Positions 31,816 through 44,175 of a stretch of 64,000 nucleotides of DNA are shown here, one piece after another (the first letter of the stretch is position 1; each line of letters starts with the position of its first letter). Position numbers and translations under genes: made by a program. The notes below the pieces were generated by a model. It did no database searches and was not told where the DNA came from. It saw only the letters and a program-made list of their open reading frames with translations. Source of the stretch: Paralithodes platypus (taxonomy: Eukaryota > Arthropoda > Malacostraca > Decapoda > Lithodidae); the NCBI GenBank assembly GCA_032716605.1, contig CM064519.1, positions 16,130,259-16,194,258 on the forward strand. Reading direction: 5' to 3'.

Positions 31816-32040
31816 TGACAAACGAATACCCCGAAAATTCGTCTGAGAGCCTACTTTGCCGAATATAACTATAACCTCAAGTTAGGTTGTGTTATGTTAA
31901 GTAAGGATCGTTATTTAGTCTAAAATCAACGGAAGTAACACATAAATCAACGGAAGTAACACATAAAATAAACAAAGATGATAATCAAAGATAGTTGTGG
32001 GACATGGCCATATTAACGGTTCCTTTCTCACTTCATCCAT
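31816..32040. other. Unassigned, with a 22-bp doublet
   Basis: ATCAACGGAAGTAACACATAA occurs twice in tandem at 31924-31968. Nothing else noted. Confidence 0.5.
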
Positions 32041-32499
32041 TTAAGGGGAGGCAGACCGTTTTTCTGGACCCCCTTCTCCCTAATGTTTATCCCCACTAGT
32101 TTTGAGATTATAAGACGTTCGGCCCATTAGTTTGGCAATTTTAACACCTTTCGCCCCATTTCGTTTGTCAATTTTAAGACCTTTCGTGCCATTTAGGTGT
32201 CTATTTTTCCTGGCGAGCGATAGCTAGCCTGCAATTTTAAGAGGAACAGGCCTTCGGCCGGGAGATTTTTCTACCGAGAAATGTACACATTTATCTTGAA
32301 GGGAGAGTCTAGGGGGCGTTTTTCTGCCCTTGATAGAGGTTTAACGAGGAAACTAAAAAAACAAATGAATAAACGATATTTATCTTGAAGGGGGGTCTAG
32401 GGGTGTTTTTCTAAGCTTGATGGAGGTCTAGCGATGAGAGTTAAAAATAAACTAATACATGAATTAATAGACCCCCAAAACAGACACTAGCCCCCTAAT
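32041..32499 (-). mobile_element. T1a element with an internal tandem duplication
   Basis: TTAAGGGGAGGCAGACCG start and complete reversed core. The segment from ATTTATCTTGAAG through GAGGAAACTAAAAAA occurs twice in tandem (about 32290-32378 and 32379-32445). The second copy reads AAGCTTGATGGAGG as in the consensus; the first reads GCCCTTGATAGAGG. Right end CTAGCCCCCTAA. Confidence 0.88.
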
Positions 32500-33397
32500 G
32501 TAATCCCGGACTGACAGCGGGAGGGAGGGTGTCAAACTTACTCTAACGACTTGGAAGGAAGTTTTGGCCTCAAGACCCACGGTAAACAATGACTGCTGAC
32601 GAATGAAGGTTGGATTTACTGTTAGGATATATATATATATATATATAAGTGGTTGATAGCAAGTGTGCATACACACACACATATTTGTGCGTGCACACAA
32701 CTGTATACGTGTGTGTGAATACATGTGCATGCCTTCAAATTTGCGTATATACGTGTGTGACATACTCTTATGGTTTCTATAGCTTCACACTTACATGTAA
32801 GTATTCACATTACTTCATCACTTTACATAGCCACGTGTGGGACCCGGCTTTTATATGCCAGTCACATATTGGAAGTTAAGTTTATGAGTAAGGAGTACAG
32901 TACTAACATACCTTGTTACATATACATTGTACATGCTGCAGATGAGCGTCACAGATACACGCTCACCACGACGAGGAAGACACCTGGGGAAGGATAAAGT
33001 ACATTAAATGTTATTCGCTAGTACGGTATTACTTCATTACAGTAAAGTAATAAGAGCTATACACGTATATGATCAATTATGTATAGTTTCAGCAATTACC
33101 AATATTTTACTCTTTGGAGAAGTTAAAGCAATATGTGAATATATGTATTGTATTTCAGCTGCTATAGATTTAGATTTATGTTCATATAATTCTATTAATC
33201 TTAATATAGCTATTTATAGGGACAGATTATCTTAATAGCAAATGATACAGGGATGTTGCACTAAATGCAGGAACTGATCTTATTTTTGTTTTGCCTAACG
33301 ATAGTATCCTCTGGAATAATACCCGTAAAAAAATATGTTCAAGCCAATTCTCTAGTAGTGAAGTAGTGGCCTTTCCATCTATGTCACACCGCCCTGA
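32500..33397. other. Unassigned sequence
   Basis: About 900 bp, AT-rich, with a short (TA)n at 32627-32646, CA/TG-rich words to 32760, and TACAGTA at 32896 and 33038. Short frames have no recognisable homology. Confidence 0.45.
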
Positions 33398-33981
33398 TTA
33401 AGGGGATAGTGGCCGGGGTTTTGGCTTATTTAATTCATGTATTCATTTTGTTTTTTAGTTTCCTCCCTAGACCTCCATTAACCCTTTGAGTACCAGCGAC
33501 GTGTGTTATTGTTTATTCAAGCTATATTTAGACGATATTATGCAGCTTGGGAATGATCTATGGTAGTAAAAAGAGTTAAGTGAGATAGTCTGAAGCCTTA
33601 TATGTTGCTAGAGGTCTTTCCTAGACTGAATAAAATCGTCTAGTAGCTGGCAGAATAGGATGAAAAAGACGTCTCTGGTACTGTAAGGGTTAAGCTTTAA
33701 AAAAATACCTCTAGACCCCCTTTCAATATATATATATTTTTTTTTATCGGTAGAAAAATGTCCCGGCTGAAGGCCGCTTCCTTCTAAAAATACAGGCTCG
33801 CTATCGCTTGCCAGGAAAAAAACCGGGACCTCAATGGCATGAAAGGTTATAATATTGACACAAAAATGAGGAAGGTCTTAAAATCGCCAAACTAACTGAA
33901 CGAAACTCTTAGAATCTCAAAAGTAATATGCTAAACACGATGGAGAAGGGGGTCCATAAAAGGCAACTATCTCCCCCTTAA
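33398..33981 (+). mobile_element. T1a element split by a T2 insertion
   Basis: Left part 33398-33477 (TTAAGGGGATAGTGGCCGG to CCTAGACCTCCA). Right part 33694-33981 (GCTTTAAAAAAATACC, hairpins, 32-bp units, ATCTCCCCCTTAA). Removing T2 plus one TTAA restores ...CTCCATTAAGCTTTAAA, the normal T1a order. Confidence 0.93.
33478..33693 (+). mobile_element. T2 element nested in T1a with a TTAA duplication
   Basis: TTAA 33478-33481 and 33690-33693 flank a 208-bp T2 (left CCCTTTGAGTACCAGCGAC, right GACGTCTCTGGTACTGTAAG). The uninterrupted T1a copies have one AAGC at this point, so the second TTAA is a target-site duplication. Confidence 0.93.
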
Positions 33982-34178
33982 CAAGACCCTCACCTAATCC
34001 ACTTACATCTCCTCCTCTACCATCCACCAACCCACCTCACCCTCTAGGTCGCTATTCAATGGAACCATACTCCTTGATAGGGTTTCCCTTTAGGTTTCCT
34101 CTCTCGTTCATTTTAACAGATAATCGTACTCAAATCAGTCGTCTCCACACTCTGTCCTTCTCTAACACTATTATATAC

Positions 34179-34267
34179 TTAAGGGGACATTGCTTATATT
34201 TTGGGGTCTATTTATTTTCGGTATATATTCATTTATTTTGTTGTTTCCTCGATAGACCCCCATCAAG

Positions 34268-34310
<43 letters not shown>

Positions 34311-34547
34311 AGATCAATTTCTACATTTTTCGATAGAAAAATGTACTGGCCGAAGGCCGGTTCCTCTTAAAACTACAGGTTCGCTCTCGCTCGCCAGGAA
34401 AAAATCGACACCTAAATGGCACGGAATGTCTTAAAATTGAAAACGAAATGGGGTGAAAGGTCAAAGTAATGGGCCGAACGTCTCAAAATTAAAATGGCTA
34501 AACATGAGGGAAAAGGGGGGCATAAAAAACAGTCCAATCCCCCCTAA
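34179..34547 (+). mobile_element. T1a element with a poly-A expansion
   Basis: TTAAGGGGACATTGC left end, CTCGATAGACCCCCATCAAG, then a 39-bp A run (34269-34307) where other copies read AAAAACACCCCC. Hairpins intact. Right end CAATCCCCCCTAA. Confidence 0.9.
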
Positions 34548-34667
34548 CAGATAATCCTAAACTAATTAGTCGTCTCCACACTCGACTGTCATTCTCTTAC
34601 CCTAATATATACCGGTACTTCACTTATGTTCATCAGCTTTACAATCCCATCATACTTACTATTTTCA

Positions 34668-34878
34668 TTAACCCCTTCTGTACCGGCGACGTCTTTTTGA
34701 CATTGTTCTGGCTACTATTAAACGATTTTAGTTAGTTTCAAATGGATCTTCTTCAATGAACAGGCTTCGAAATATCTCACTTAACCCTGTTTACTACCGT
34801 AGTTCCTTCTTAAACTGCACAGAATCGTCAAGTATAGCTAGAATAAAATTAAAAAGACGTCACCGGTACAGGAGTTAA
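34668..34878 (+). mobile_element. T2 element, TTAA-flanked
   Basis: TTAACCCCTTCTGTACCGG left (TTAA 34668-34671). Right GACGTCACCGGTACAGGAGTTAA (TTAA 34875-34878). Central TTAACCCTGTTTACTACCG shows the internal repeat of the terminal motif. Confidence 0.92.
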
Positions 34879-35064
34879 ATCAATGAGGTTATAACTAGTA
34901 TATTGCCTCTTTTGACTCCTACTAATTCTTACAAAAACAAAAACAAAAACATTATAATGCTAGCCAGAATAGAGTATGCTGAAATGATCAATTGGATATA
35001 CGAGGGTTTTAATTGCTTATTTTTTCGTTAGTGAGATATTTCCATTTCAATACATACAACTGTC

Positions 35065-35240
35065 TTGATGGTGTAATGGTTAGAGTTTTTAAAGTCTGTG
35101 TGTGGTAACCCAGGTTCGAATATCTGTGGATCACATGATTTAATTAATTTCATTGGGAGGTCTTTGGTGTTGGGAGTGAAATTAATAAAAATAGAATATA
35201 TCAATCACACTGCAAATTGTACAAGTTAATAAAATCGAGG
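35065..35240 (+). mobile_element. tRNA-derived SINE (family S1)
   Basis: GTCTTGATGGTGTAATGG, B box CAGGTTCGAATATC, then CACATGATTTAATTAATTTC. Same layout as the S1 copies at 1150 and 52973. Confidence 0.65.
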
Positions 35241-35650
35241 CTAATTTTAATTGAGTACATGAGGGAAGGAGTAATTGATTTACTGGATAAAAGGGTTCAT
35301 TGTCTGGTTATCTTTATGCAACCATTGGTAGATTAGTTTAAGAGCATATGTACTTAGAATCTTATATATATAATTTTGTTTACCATCTAAATATAGTGTA
35401 AGTAATAACATTTTCTTCAGCTCCAACCAGCCCCAGTACACAACAAACACAGAAGCCTAAATAAAGCCCTCCTAGCAGCCAAGGACCCTCGACCCAGAAA
35501 GGTCCGGTTGCTACGTACTGTGAGGGCCAGAAATAATACCTTAGCTTTCTTTTCCTCCTGGGCCGAGAGGTTGATTATAATCTGCTGAAAATAATCTTGT
35601 AGCACCCTTACAACGCCGATTTAACCTTTTTCAATACTAACTTAATGGTA
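35241..35650. other. Unassigned sequence
   Basis: Contains a GC-richer island (35420-35600, with CCAACCAGCCCCAGTACAC and CCAGAAAGGTCC). Its 62-codon minus-strand frame resembles nothing I recognise; it may be a relic of another retroelement. Confidence 0.35.
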
Positions 35651-35654
35651 TATT

Positions 35655-36690
35655 GTGACAGGTAGATAGATGGAGAAATTGAGTTTTAGAAGCATTGAAA
35701 GCAACAAGGTTATCTCTATCCAAATAGAAAATACTTAATTGGATCAAATGATAAGTGTGCTACCGGTATGGCCTCATCACGTGAGTTTTGGAGTAATTGT
35801 ATGGAGAGTCACTGGGGAAAGCTAGTTGAATAGTGGAGAGTCACTGGCATAAGAGTAGATATGGCTTGAAGTATCGATGAGAGAATTATTAATGACCATT
35901 AGGAATAGAACTTGAGATAGGAGAGAACCATGAGGAACAGAAGTTGATAGGTTTAGGAAATTAACAATGTCCGTCCACAACTGAAACTATGGAACGGTGA
36001 GAAAGGAAATTTGAGATAAAGGCACAGATAGAGGCACATACATCGAAGGATGGTACTTTATAAACAAGATATTTGTGCAAGACAAAGGCTTTAGATGTGT
36101 CTAGTGGAATAGAAAAGGTCTCGCCGAAGTCCCAAAAGGAGGATGACCAGGAGTGGGTAAGATAAGAAAGATCACCTAAAGGAAACCATATTATGAAAGT
36201 AGATTATGGAAAGATCAAAGCTAAACAAATTTCAATATTAAGAATATATTAAAAACAAATTTGAGATGCTACAGTAGATATGAGTGCAATTGGACGATAG
36301 TTGGAGGGTTGAGAGCGGTCACCCTTTTTCGTGACATGTTGACTGAGAACATTTACAACAAGAAGGGAAGATATTAGCGGAAAGACAAAAAATCGAAAAA
36401 GATTGCTTAGGCAGGGAGCCAGCACGGAAGACCATCTGGTCCGTATGCCCAGAGAGAGCAGAAAGAGGTTCCTTGGAAGATATTAAGATATTAGAAATGA
36501 ATAAGATAAAGGGGGGTGGACCAGGAAGACTAGCACCAGAATTATCCAAGGAAGAATTTATATAAGAAATTTGAGCAAAGAGTTCAGCTTTGTCAAAGGA
36601 AAAAATTACGGAAGTGCTGTCAGAGTGGAAAAATAGAGGGAAAGACGAGGAAGTAAAATTGTTGGAGAGGATTTTGGTAAGATGCCATAA
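35655..36690 (-). mobile_element. LINE-A copy, heavily decayed
   Basis: Follows the minus-strand LINE-A copy at 38812 segment by segment: GGTAGATAGATGGAGAAATTG, CATTAACAATG-like spacer, ATGTCCGTCCACAACTG, CGAAGTCCCAAAAGGAGGAT, GAGAGCGGTCACCC, AGGCAGGGAGCCAGCACGGA. It corresponds to the RT fingers and palm with many stops and deletions. TACCGGTA at 35761 interrupts CTATGGC. Truncated at a TA array (36690). Confidence 0.85.
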
Positions 36691-36692
36691 AT

Positions 36693-36703
36693 AAATATAT
36701 ATA

Positions 36704-36798
<95 letters not shown>

Positions 36799-36863
36799 GT
36801 GTATATATATATATATATATATATATAGATATATATATATATATCTATATATATATATATACA

Positions 36864-36895
<32 letters not shown>

Positions 36896-36948
36896 TGTAT
36901 ATATATATATATATATATCTATATATATATATATATATATATATATTA

Positions 36949-37006
<58 letters not shown>
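36693..37006. repeat. Long (TA)n array, about 310 bp
   Basis: TA repeats with TACTGTA (36702, 36893), TACAGTA (36860), ACCGTG and TATCTA interruptions. Confidence 0.97.
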
Positions 37007-37009
<3 letters not shown>

Positions 37010-37029
37010 CCTGAACGCAGACAATATTT

Positions 37030-37560
37030 AAACTGCATTCGGAGGGAGAAGTGTAAATACCTTTACTTTCTGTTCCTGTGCCAAATACACAGAAGGTTGA
37101 GCTCAGTCTATGTGTTTACCTTTGGCCTGAGTCAATAGTGTGGGTCCCGTGTTCGAGCTGAATAACACGTAGCACCTTCACATATTCTCTATAACTGTAA
37201 CCCTTTCAAAACAATGGCATCATAGTATACTCTGGTTAACATTATTCAATAATACTGAGCCAAAGACGAGCATCTGAAGATCAAAGAGGCAATCTCAAAG
37301 GAGCCTCTGACTCCCGTAAACTATTCTTAAATTGGATTATATAGTTTACTGATAGCCAGCAATAAATAAATAACCATCGCCGACATGTATATATTAAGAC
37401 GGATAAATATAACTACAAAACAAATGAATCGTCTATATGCAGAGGGAAACAGAAAATACCTTTACTGTCTTTTCCCGTGCCCAACCTAGCTCTTGCCCAA
37501 GAGGAAGAGTTCGGTTATTGTGTTTACCCCTTGGCCTGAGTCAATAGTGTTGAGCTGGTG
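37030..37560. repeat. Diverged duplicated segment with a third copy at 38316
   Basis: AATACCTTTACT, CCTGTGCC and GTGTTTACCTTTGGCCTGAG, then TCAATAGTGT, occur at 37055-37145. They recur at 37455-37550 and partly at 38330-38412 (GTGTTTACCCTGGCCTGTAT). Unknown repeat family around the LINE-A copies. Confidence 0.6.
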
Positions 37561-37610
37561 TTGCTCAAACTGATTCTAGTTTTTTTTAGACGTGCAGGAG
37601 AGTCGAATAC

Positions 37611-38262
<652 letters not shown>

Positions 38263-38419
38263 TATACCGGGTATATATATATAAAATGTCTCAATAAAGT
38301 TATACTACATACTGATGGGAAAGAGAAGATATTTTTTCTTACTCTCCCTGTGCCACATATACTCCTTACCCGAGAGTTTAAGCGTTGTGTTTACCCTGGC
38401 CTGTATCAATACTGTTGGG

Positions 38420-38811
38420 TTGGCTTGCCTCAATCTCATCTATAGTATATTTTCCCCAGCTGATGGTAAATTGCCATGTTCCCACCTTGATTATTCGGAT
38501 ATTACGAACGTTTTGTAGCGAAATACGTTAATTATGAAACCATGGATTTACTATGAAGCAGCCACATTTTAGTTCCATATTATTCCATTGAGTAACGAGA
38601 AATATGTTGTAACGGGATTTAACTTATAATCAGCTGAAATATATCCTAGTATTTGTTGTTGCCACACATGTTAATATATAAACAAGGACTAACAAACGTA
38701 GGGTAAACTCATTCTCAATTAACCTTTTCACTCCCATTCTTCCCAAGACTAATAATACCGTCTAACAATAGCCAAATTCAAATGATATAAAGTGCACCAT
38801 ATGACACTTTT
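38420..38811. other. Unassigned sequence
   Basis: AT-rich; nothing recognisable. Confidence 0.4.
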
Positions 38812-41195
38812 TTTTTTTTTTTTTTTTTTTCTATGTGATTGAGGGAGGCAAAAGGCATAACTGCCTATAGCGAGTGCCTCCCCCATAGTTGAAAGAGTGA
38901 CAGGGCCCAAATCAAGGGACGTTCGAGCCAAAATGCCTGGACACACGGAGCTTGAAGCAATTTAAGTCATAGGAAGCGGGAAAAACTGATTCTGGGAGAG
39001 AGTTCCAGAGCTCAGCTGTTGAGTAGAAGAAAGTTTGAGAGTAACGTTTCACTCTTGGGTTGGAGAGTAGCACAGAGTAGGGGTGGGATTGAGTTGCAAG
39101 ACGGGTACCACGTGCCCTACGTAAAGGAGGTGGTATGCACTGGGATAGCTCTGAGGAACACTGATTATTATAGTAGCGATAGAATAGCGAGAGAGATGCA
39201 ACATTGCGGCGGAGAGAGAGAGATTGCAGAGAGTTGGTGAGTGGACGGTAGTTAATGATACGAAAGGCCTTCCTTTCAACCTTGTCTAGGAGAGCGGTGT
39301 GAGAGGAACCTCCCCACACATGTGAACAATACTCAATACAAGGGCACACTATGCCCCTGTACAGAGCAAGAAGCTGTGCAGGGGAAAAGAACCCCCTAAT
39401 GCGGTTGAGCACACCCAGCTTCTGGGAGGCTGCCTTAGCAAGACTGGTAATATGGTCCTTCCAAATGAGAGCAGAAGAAAAAGAGACACCAAGAATATTG
39501 AGAGAAGATGAAGGGTTGATTTTTGTATTGTTGAAGAATAAGGGATAGTCCGCTGGGAGATCCTGACGGGTAGATAGATGGAGAAATTGGGTTTTGGAAG
39601 CATTAAAGTTAACAAGGTTTTCTCTGCCCCAATTGGAAATAGTATTTAGATCAGAATTTAAGAGTTCTATGGCTTCATTACGTTTGTCGTTGAGGGATTG
39701 CTGGCTGGGGCGTTCTGAAAAAGTAATGGAGTAGTGTAAGGTTGAGTCGTCTGCGTATGAATGGATGGGAATTAAGGTACAGTTAAGATCATTTATAAAA
39801 ATTAGAAAGAGAATAGGAGATAGGACAGAGCCCTGAGGAACACCGGAGTTTATAGGGTGAGGAAGTAAACAATGGCCGTCCACAACCGCGGCTATGGAAC
39901 GGCCGGAAAGGAAATTAGAGACAAAGGCACAGATGGAGGGATAGAAATCGAAGGAGGGTAGTTTAGAAATTAAAGATTTATGCCAGACTCTATCGAAGGC
40001 TTTCGATATGTCTAGTGCAATAGAAAATGTCTCACCGAAGTCCCGAAAAGAGGATGACCAAGAGTTAGTAAGATATGAAAGAAGATCACCAGTAGAGCGA
40101 CCCTTAAGGAAGTCATACTGGCGATCTGAGAGCAGATTATGAGAAGAGAAATGCTTAAGAAATTTGGAAGCAAGAATAGTTTCAAAAACTTTAGAAAGAC
40201 AAGAAATGAGAGCAATTGGATGATAGGGTTGAGAGCGGTCACCCTTCTTTGGGACAGGTTGAATGTGAGCAAACTTCCAGCATGAAGGGAAGACGTTAGA
40301 GGATAGACAGAGACGAAAGAGTTTGCCTAGGCAGGGAGTCAGCACGGAAGCACAGTTTTTGAGAACAACAGGAGGAACACCGTCCGGACCGTACGCCTTA
40401 TTAGTGTTAAGCCCAGAGAGGGTAGAAAGTACATCTTTTGAAGAGATTAGGATATTAGGCATAAGTAAGAGAGAGGAGGGCGGAGAGGGAGGAATAGCAC
40501 CGGAATCATCCAAGGTGGAGTTTCTAGCAAAAGTTTGAGCGAAGAGTTTAGCTTTGTCAGAGGAAGAAGTGATGGTTGTGCCATCAGAGTGGGAAAGGGG
40601 AGGGAAAGATGAGGAAGAGAAATTGTTGGAGAGGTTTTTGGCTAGATGCCAGAAAGCTTGGGAAGAGCTAGAGTTGGATAGTTCAGTGCATTTATTATTG
40701 ATGAAAGAGTGTTTGGCAAGTCGAAGAACAGCTTTGGCTTGATTCCGGGCAGAAACATATGAAGAATGAGAGTCTTGAGTTTTAAGGTGTCAGTACCGTT
40801 TGAATGCTTCCTCCTTATTGCGGACAGCAGTAGAACAGGTGTGAGTAAACCAAGATTTTTTAGCATTAGTCTGAGAGAAAGAGAATGGAATGTATGCTTC
40901 CATGCCCGATAGGATTACCTCGGTAATGTATTCAGCACTCTCCGAGGGTCCTCGGCCACGGAAGCAGAAATCATTTCATGGGAAATCAAAGAAGTACTGC
41001 CGAAGAGCCTCCCAGTCGGCAGCGCCAAAGTGCAACAAGCGCCGCCGGCTAGGAGGATCGGGTGGCCGTACTGGAGAGATAGGACAGGTGACAGAGATAA
41101 GTTTATGGTCGGAGGAGCCCAAAGGAGAGAAAAGATCGACAGTATAAGAAGAAGGGTTAGAAGTTAGAAACAGGTCAAGAAAGGGATACACTAAC
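38812..41195 (-). mobile_element. LINE-A copy 3, longest copy
   Basis: Poly-T at 38812-38830 is the poly-A tail of the minus strand. The 3' UTR hairpin (38843-38882) and ORF2 extend upstream into the end of the endonuclease domain, where the element is truncated near 41195. It is the best-preserved LINE-A in the window. Confidence 0.93.
38912..41195 (-). pseudogene. LINE-A ORF2: endonuclease C-terminus plus full reverse transcriptase
   Basis: One frame from 41195 to the stop at 38912, broken only by TGA at 40976-40978 (Trp codon, after YFFDFP) and TGA at 40790-40792 (after FKRY). From the N-terminus: [16 protein letters not shown] and [10 protein letters not shown] (SDH box of the endonuclease), a Ser/Lys linker (NKCTELSNSSSSQAFWHLA), KAYGPDGVPPVVLKN, FLKGRSTGDLLSYL, SIALDISKAFDRVWH (motif A), NSGVPQGSVLSPILF (B), HSYADDSTLHYS (C, YADD intact), NWGRENLVNFNASKTQF (D), CIEYCSHVWGG. 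Below 40790 about 626 codons are uninterrupted, so this RT may be young. It lacks an initiator in context. Confidence 0.9.
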
Positions 41196-41206
41196 ATATA
41201 CTGTAA

Positions 41207-41628
41207 AGGATAAGTAAATAGCCTAATCATTGCAATACAATATCCTAACCACCGAGCCGTTAACTATAGACACCACCAATAACGAGGGTCGACAGATACT
41301 GTAGATGTGTCAATTAGCGGTCGGCCGTATCATAATAGGGAAGGCTGGGTGCTAGAGAGCCTGGTGTAAGAGAGAGTGGGCAGCTTTTTGTTTGGACGCC
41401 ATTTTGACATGATGATAATGATAATGAAAATATATACATTATTTGGTCTATAGATGTACAGGTTGGTTAAAATAATATATAATACATTTGACCTAGCTCT
41501 CTGATGAACACGGTCATCATTTATATATACTGTATAATTATACACTTATATTACTAAAAAAACATACTTGAACACTGAAATTTAACAGATTGGTTTGAAT
41601 AAGAATAATATTTAATCTAGGTAATATG
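41207..41628. other. Unassigned sequence
   Basis: AT-rich with TACTGTA at 41297 and 41528. No gene seen. Confidence 0.4.
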
Positions 41629-41706
41629 ATGGAGGTCAAGGGAGGACACTAAAAACAATATGAATATATAAATTAAGAGACCCAACATAATAACCATCCC
41701 CCTTTA
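41629..41706 (-). mobile_element. T1a right-end fragment
   Basis: GATGGAGGTCAAGGGAGGAC, ACACTAAAAACAATATGAA, ACCATCCCCCTTTAA; the outer 75 bp of a reversed T1a. 41707-41940 is unassigned. Confidence 0.75.
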
Positions 41707-41940
41707 ATCTCTCGTTTATCCTCTTCATTCCCCCTCATTCCTCTCTGTTATTGGTCATTGTGGTGGTCATTATCCGGGAGTGTCGGACCAAAGCCTCCAC
41801 ATTTTTAACCTCTCCCCTCACTTCCGGTACAGTCGGTTAAAGAACTGATATTGTAGCGTTAAGTACAGTCTGATTCAATAAGCAAATGACTCCGTATAAG
41901 TTAAGATAAAGGATTTCATTTTGAAGTTATGCAATGGATA

Positions 41941-42184
41941 TACTGTATTTGTACATTTTTCGGTAGAAAAATTTGCCGGCCGAAGGCCGGTTCCCCTTGT
42001 AATTGCAGGCTAGCTATCTAGCCAGGAAAAAAATCGACAGCTAAATGACACGATAGGTCTTACAATTGACAACGAAATGGAGCTAAAGGTGTTAAAATCG
42101 CCAAACGTCTTAAAATGTCAAAACTAGTGGGGTCAGACACGAGGGAGAAAGGGGTCCAGAAAAACTACCCATATATCCCCTTAA
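41941..42184 (+). mobile_element. T1a element, left-truncated
   Basis: Starts GATATACTGTATTTGTAC, where other copies read GATAAATTTGTAC (TACTGTA 41941-41947). Then the ATTTTTCGG/GAAAAAT hairpin, CCGGCCGAAGGCCGG, 32-bp units and CCCCTTAA (TTAA 42181-42184). Confidence 0.88.
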
Positions 42185-42791
42185 CATTTATGAGACCAAC
42201 TGTACAGGGGTCCTAATTGCACATCATAATCCTAGTGCTTACAATTTGTACAATGGGAATTTCAGTCAAAGCGTTGTTCCTACCACTAGCATTATTCGCA
42301 TTATTTATATACGAATAGAAGCAAATCCATATTGGCTCACATACAACATTGCCTAACGTGAGCTTATATTAACATACAACTTAATAAATATTTTCGTTCA
42401 ATATGGTTCTGGGATCATTAAGCGCTATAACTGAGGTAATGATAGAAGACAGGTAATTCATTGGTCAAGATAAACACAAAGGAGAGATTTGTAAGCTTAA
42501 TAACACATACAATTTAATCATTATATTTTGCTCAATATCGTTCTTGGCTTATTAAACGTCTTAATTGAAAACAAACTGAAGATCGTAAATAAATAGGCAG
42601 TATAAGCTTAAGTTAGGTCGAGAAAAATAAAGGAGAGATTTCGAAAGGTCACACTGCAATGGGGTCATCAGGAAGGAAGTTAAGGAACGCACCGAGGTAT
42701 TTACAAAGAAGAGATACACAACACGAAAGAGGGACCAGGGGACAGAGTACGGTATCGGTAGAAAGATAAGGGAAAGAAAGATGTATAGTAT
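42185..42791. other. Unassigned sequence
   Basis: AT-rich; no gene or repeat family recognised. Confidence 0.4.
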
Positions 42792-42999
42792 TTAACCCTT
42801 TGAAGATTATGACACATTTTAACAGTATATTCTGGCTATCATTAAACGATTATACTGTATATAGTTTAAGAAGAATCTGTGGGAATTAATAGGGTGAAGA
42901 CTATCTCAAATAACCCCATATGCCCTTCATATTCTAAATAAACTCGTCTAATAATAGCTGGGAACAATAGAAATATGTATTGGATCTTGATAGGGTTAA
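42792..42999 (+). mobile_element. T2 element carrying a TACTGTA insertion
   Basis: TTAACCCTTTGAAGATTATG left (TTAA 42792-42795), right ATCTTGATAGGGTTAA (TTAA 42996-42999). ACGATTATACTGTATATAG contains TACTGTA (42853-42859). Deleting CTGTA leaves a 17-base stretch that aligns base for base in length with ACGAATATATACAGCTT at 50479. Confidence 0.9.
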
Positions 43000-43510
43000 T
43001 AGATCAAAATAATGACATTAGAAAGGAGAGCGCTAAAGAGGAAATATGATACATATGCCATTCTAACTGTTGAAGTGCAATAACAGCTATTATGAGTAAT
43101 CTATTACGACTTAGCTATGCATGGTAGGGCTACAAAAAAGACTAAACTTAACTTCAATGGTACGGTACGTACAAATGAATCCATTGTGTATTAAGTACAG
43201 GCAACTACAACAAAATTGTCCACTTTTTTCATGCGTATGAATGAAACAAAAGACAGGCTGCCGGTAACGAACGTCTACCCCAAAGCCAAAAGAGTGACAG
43301 AGAGCCTAACCATAATCCATAGGGAGATTATAGTTAAACTGATGATATTATATATATATATTGGATAGGTAAGGTAAATTGTGTTTTATCAATATACTTT
43401 ACAGGGTAACTTAAAGAATACATTACGTGCTTGGAGTAATTAATGGACTGTGAACACTGACAAACTTCTGTCAACAATATCCTACAGATGTAAGCTTTTT
43501 TGCAAGGAGA
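43000..43510. other. Mostly unassigned; LINE-A-like 3' UTR relic at 43225-43320
   Basis: At 43253-43300, GACAGGCTGCCGGTAACG, CCCCAAAGCCAAAAGAGTG and ACAGAGAGCC match the diverged LINE-A-like 3' UTR at 3690-3760. The rest shows nothing. Confidence 0.5.
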
Positions 43511-43540
43511 TATATATACTGTATATATACTGTATATACC

Positions 43541-43584
<44 letters not shown>

Positions 43585-43592
43585 TATATATA

Positions 43593-43686
<94 letters not shown>

Positions 43687-43700
43687 GTGTGTGTGTGTAT
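43511..43700. repeat. Compound (TA)n-(GT)n-(TA)n microsatellite
   Basis: (TA)n with TACTGTA (43517, 43528) and TACCGGTA (43537), (GT)n at 43595-43639, (TA)n at 43645-43683, then a short (GT)n. Confidence 0.95.
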
Positions 43701-43989
43701 TGTATTTCCAGTGATGTTGTTACTACACCACTCTACCCACCTACCAAGTCACATCCCAAGGGTTCATACATATTTCTACTGGCATATATTATAGAAAAAG
43801 CCAGAGGAAGAGATGTGGAATGAAGAAACTAAATAATAGAGAGGTAAGGCATAATATACAATTGTAACATAAGAAGTGCTATGTAGGATGAGAGACCAAG
43901 TAGAGGAAAAACATGCAAGTAAAGAACAAAAAAAGGGTAGATGATAAAGATGAAGACAAATAAACGAATAAAGCAATAGATAAGTAGAG
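43701..43989. other. Unassigned sequence
   Basis: No recognisable feature. Confidence 0.4.
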
Positions 43990-44175
43990 GAAACATGCCA
44001 AATATTATTAATTTCGTAATATCACCAACCCACCAATCAACTTACAAATAAACCTAATAATGAAATCAATGACATTAATGAATACATGTGGTACCGCGTG
44101 ATTCGAACCTATACTGTAGGATACTCACACATAAATCAAGCGCCCTAACCAACACAATTAAACCGTAGAAAAGAA
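43990..44175 (-). mobile_element. tRNA-derived SINE (family S1), reversed
   Basis: On the minus strand: GTGTTGGTTAGGGCGCTTG, GTGAGTATCCTA, B box GGTTCGAATCACG, CCACATGTATTCATTAATG, then TTTGTAAGTTGATTGGTGGG near 44040. A 7-bp block containing TACTGTA (44112-44118) splits the CCTAGG seen at 1205. The tail recurs alone at 46566-46605. 44176-44387 is unassigned. Confidence 0.72.

Noticed and set aside
39019..39548. Plus-strand frames of 65-73 codons
   Set aside because: Opposite-strand shadows of the LINE-A RT. The same holds for 57694-58477 (LINE-G) and the minus-strand frames at 48683-49960 (RTE-I).
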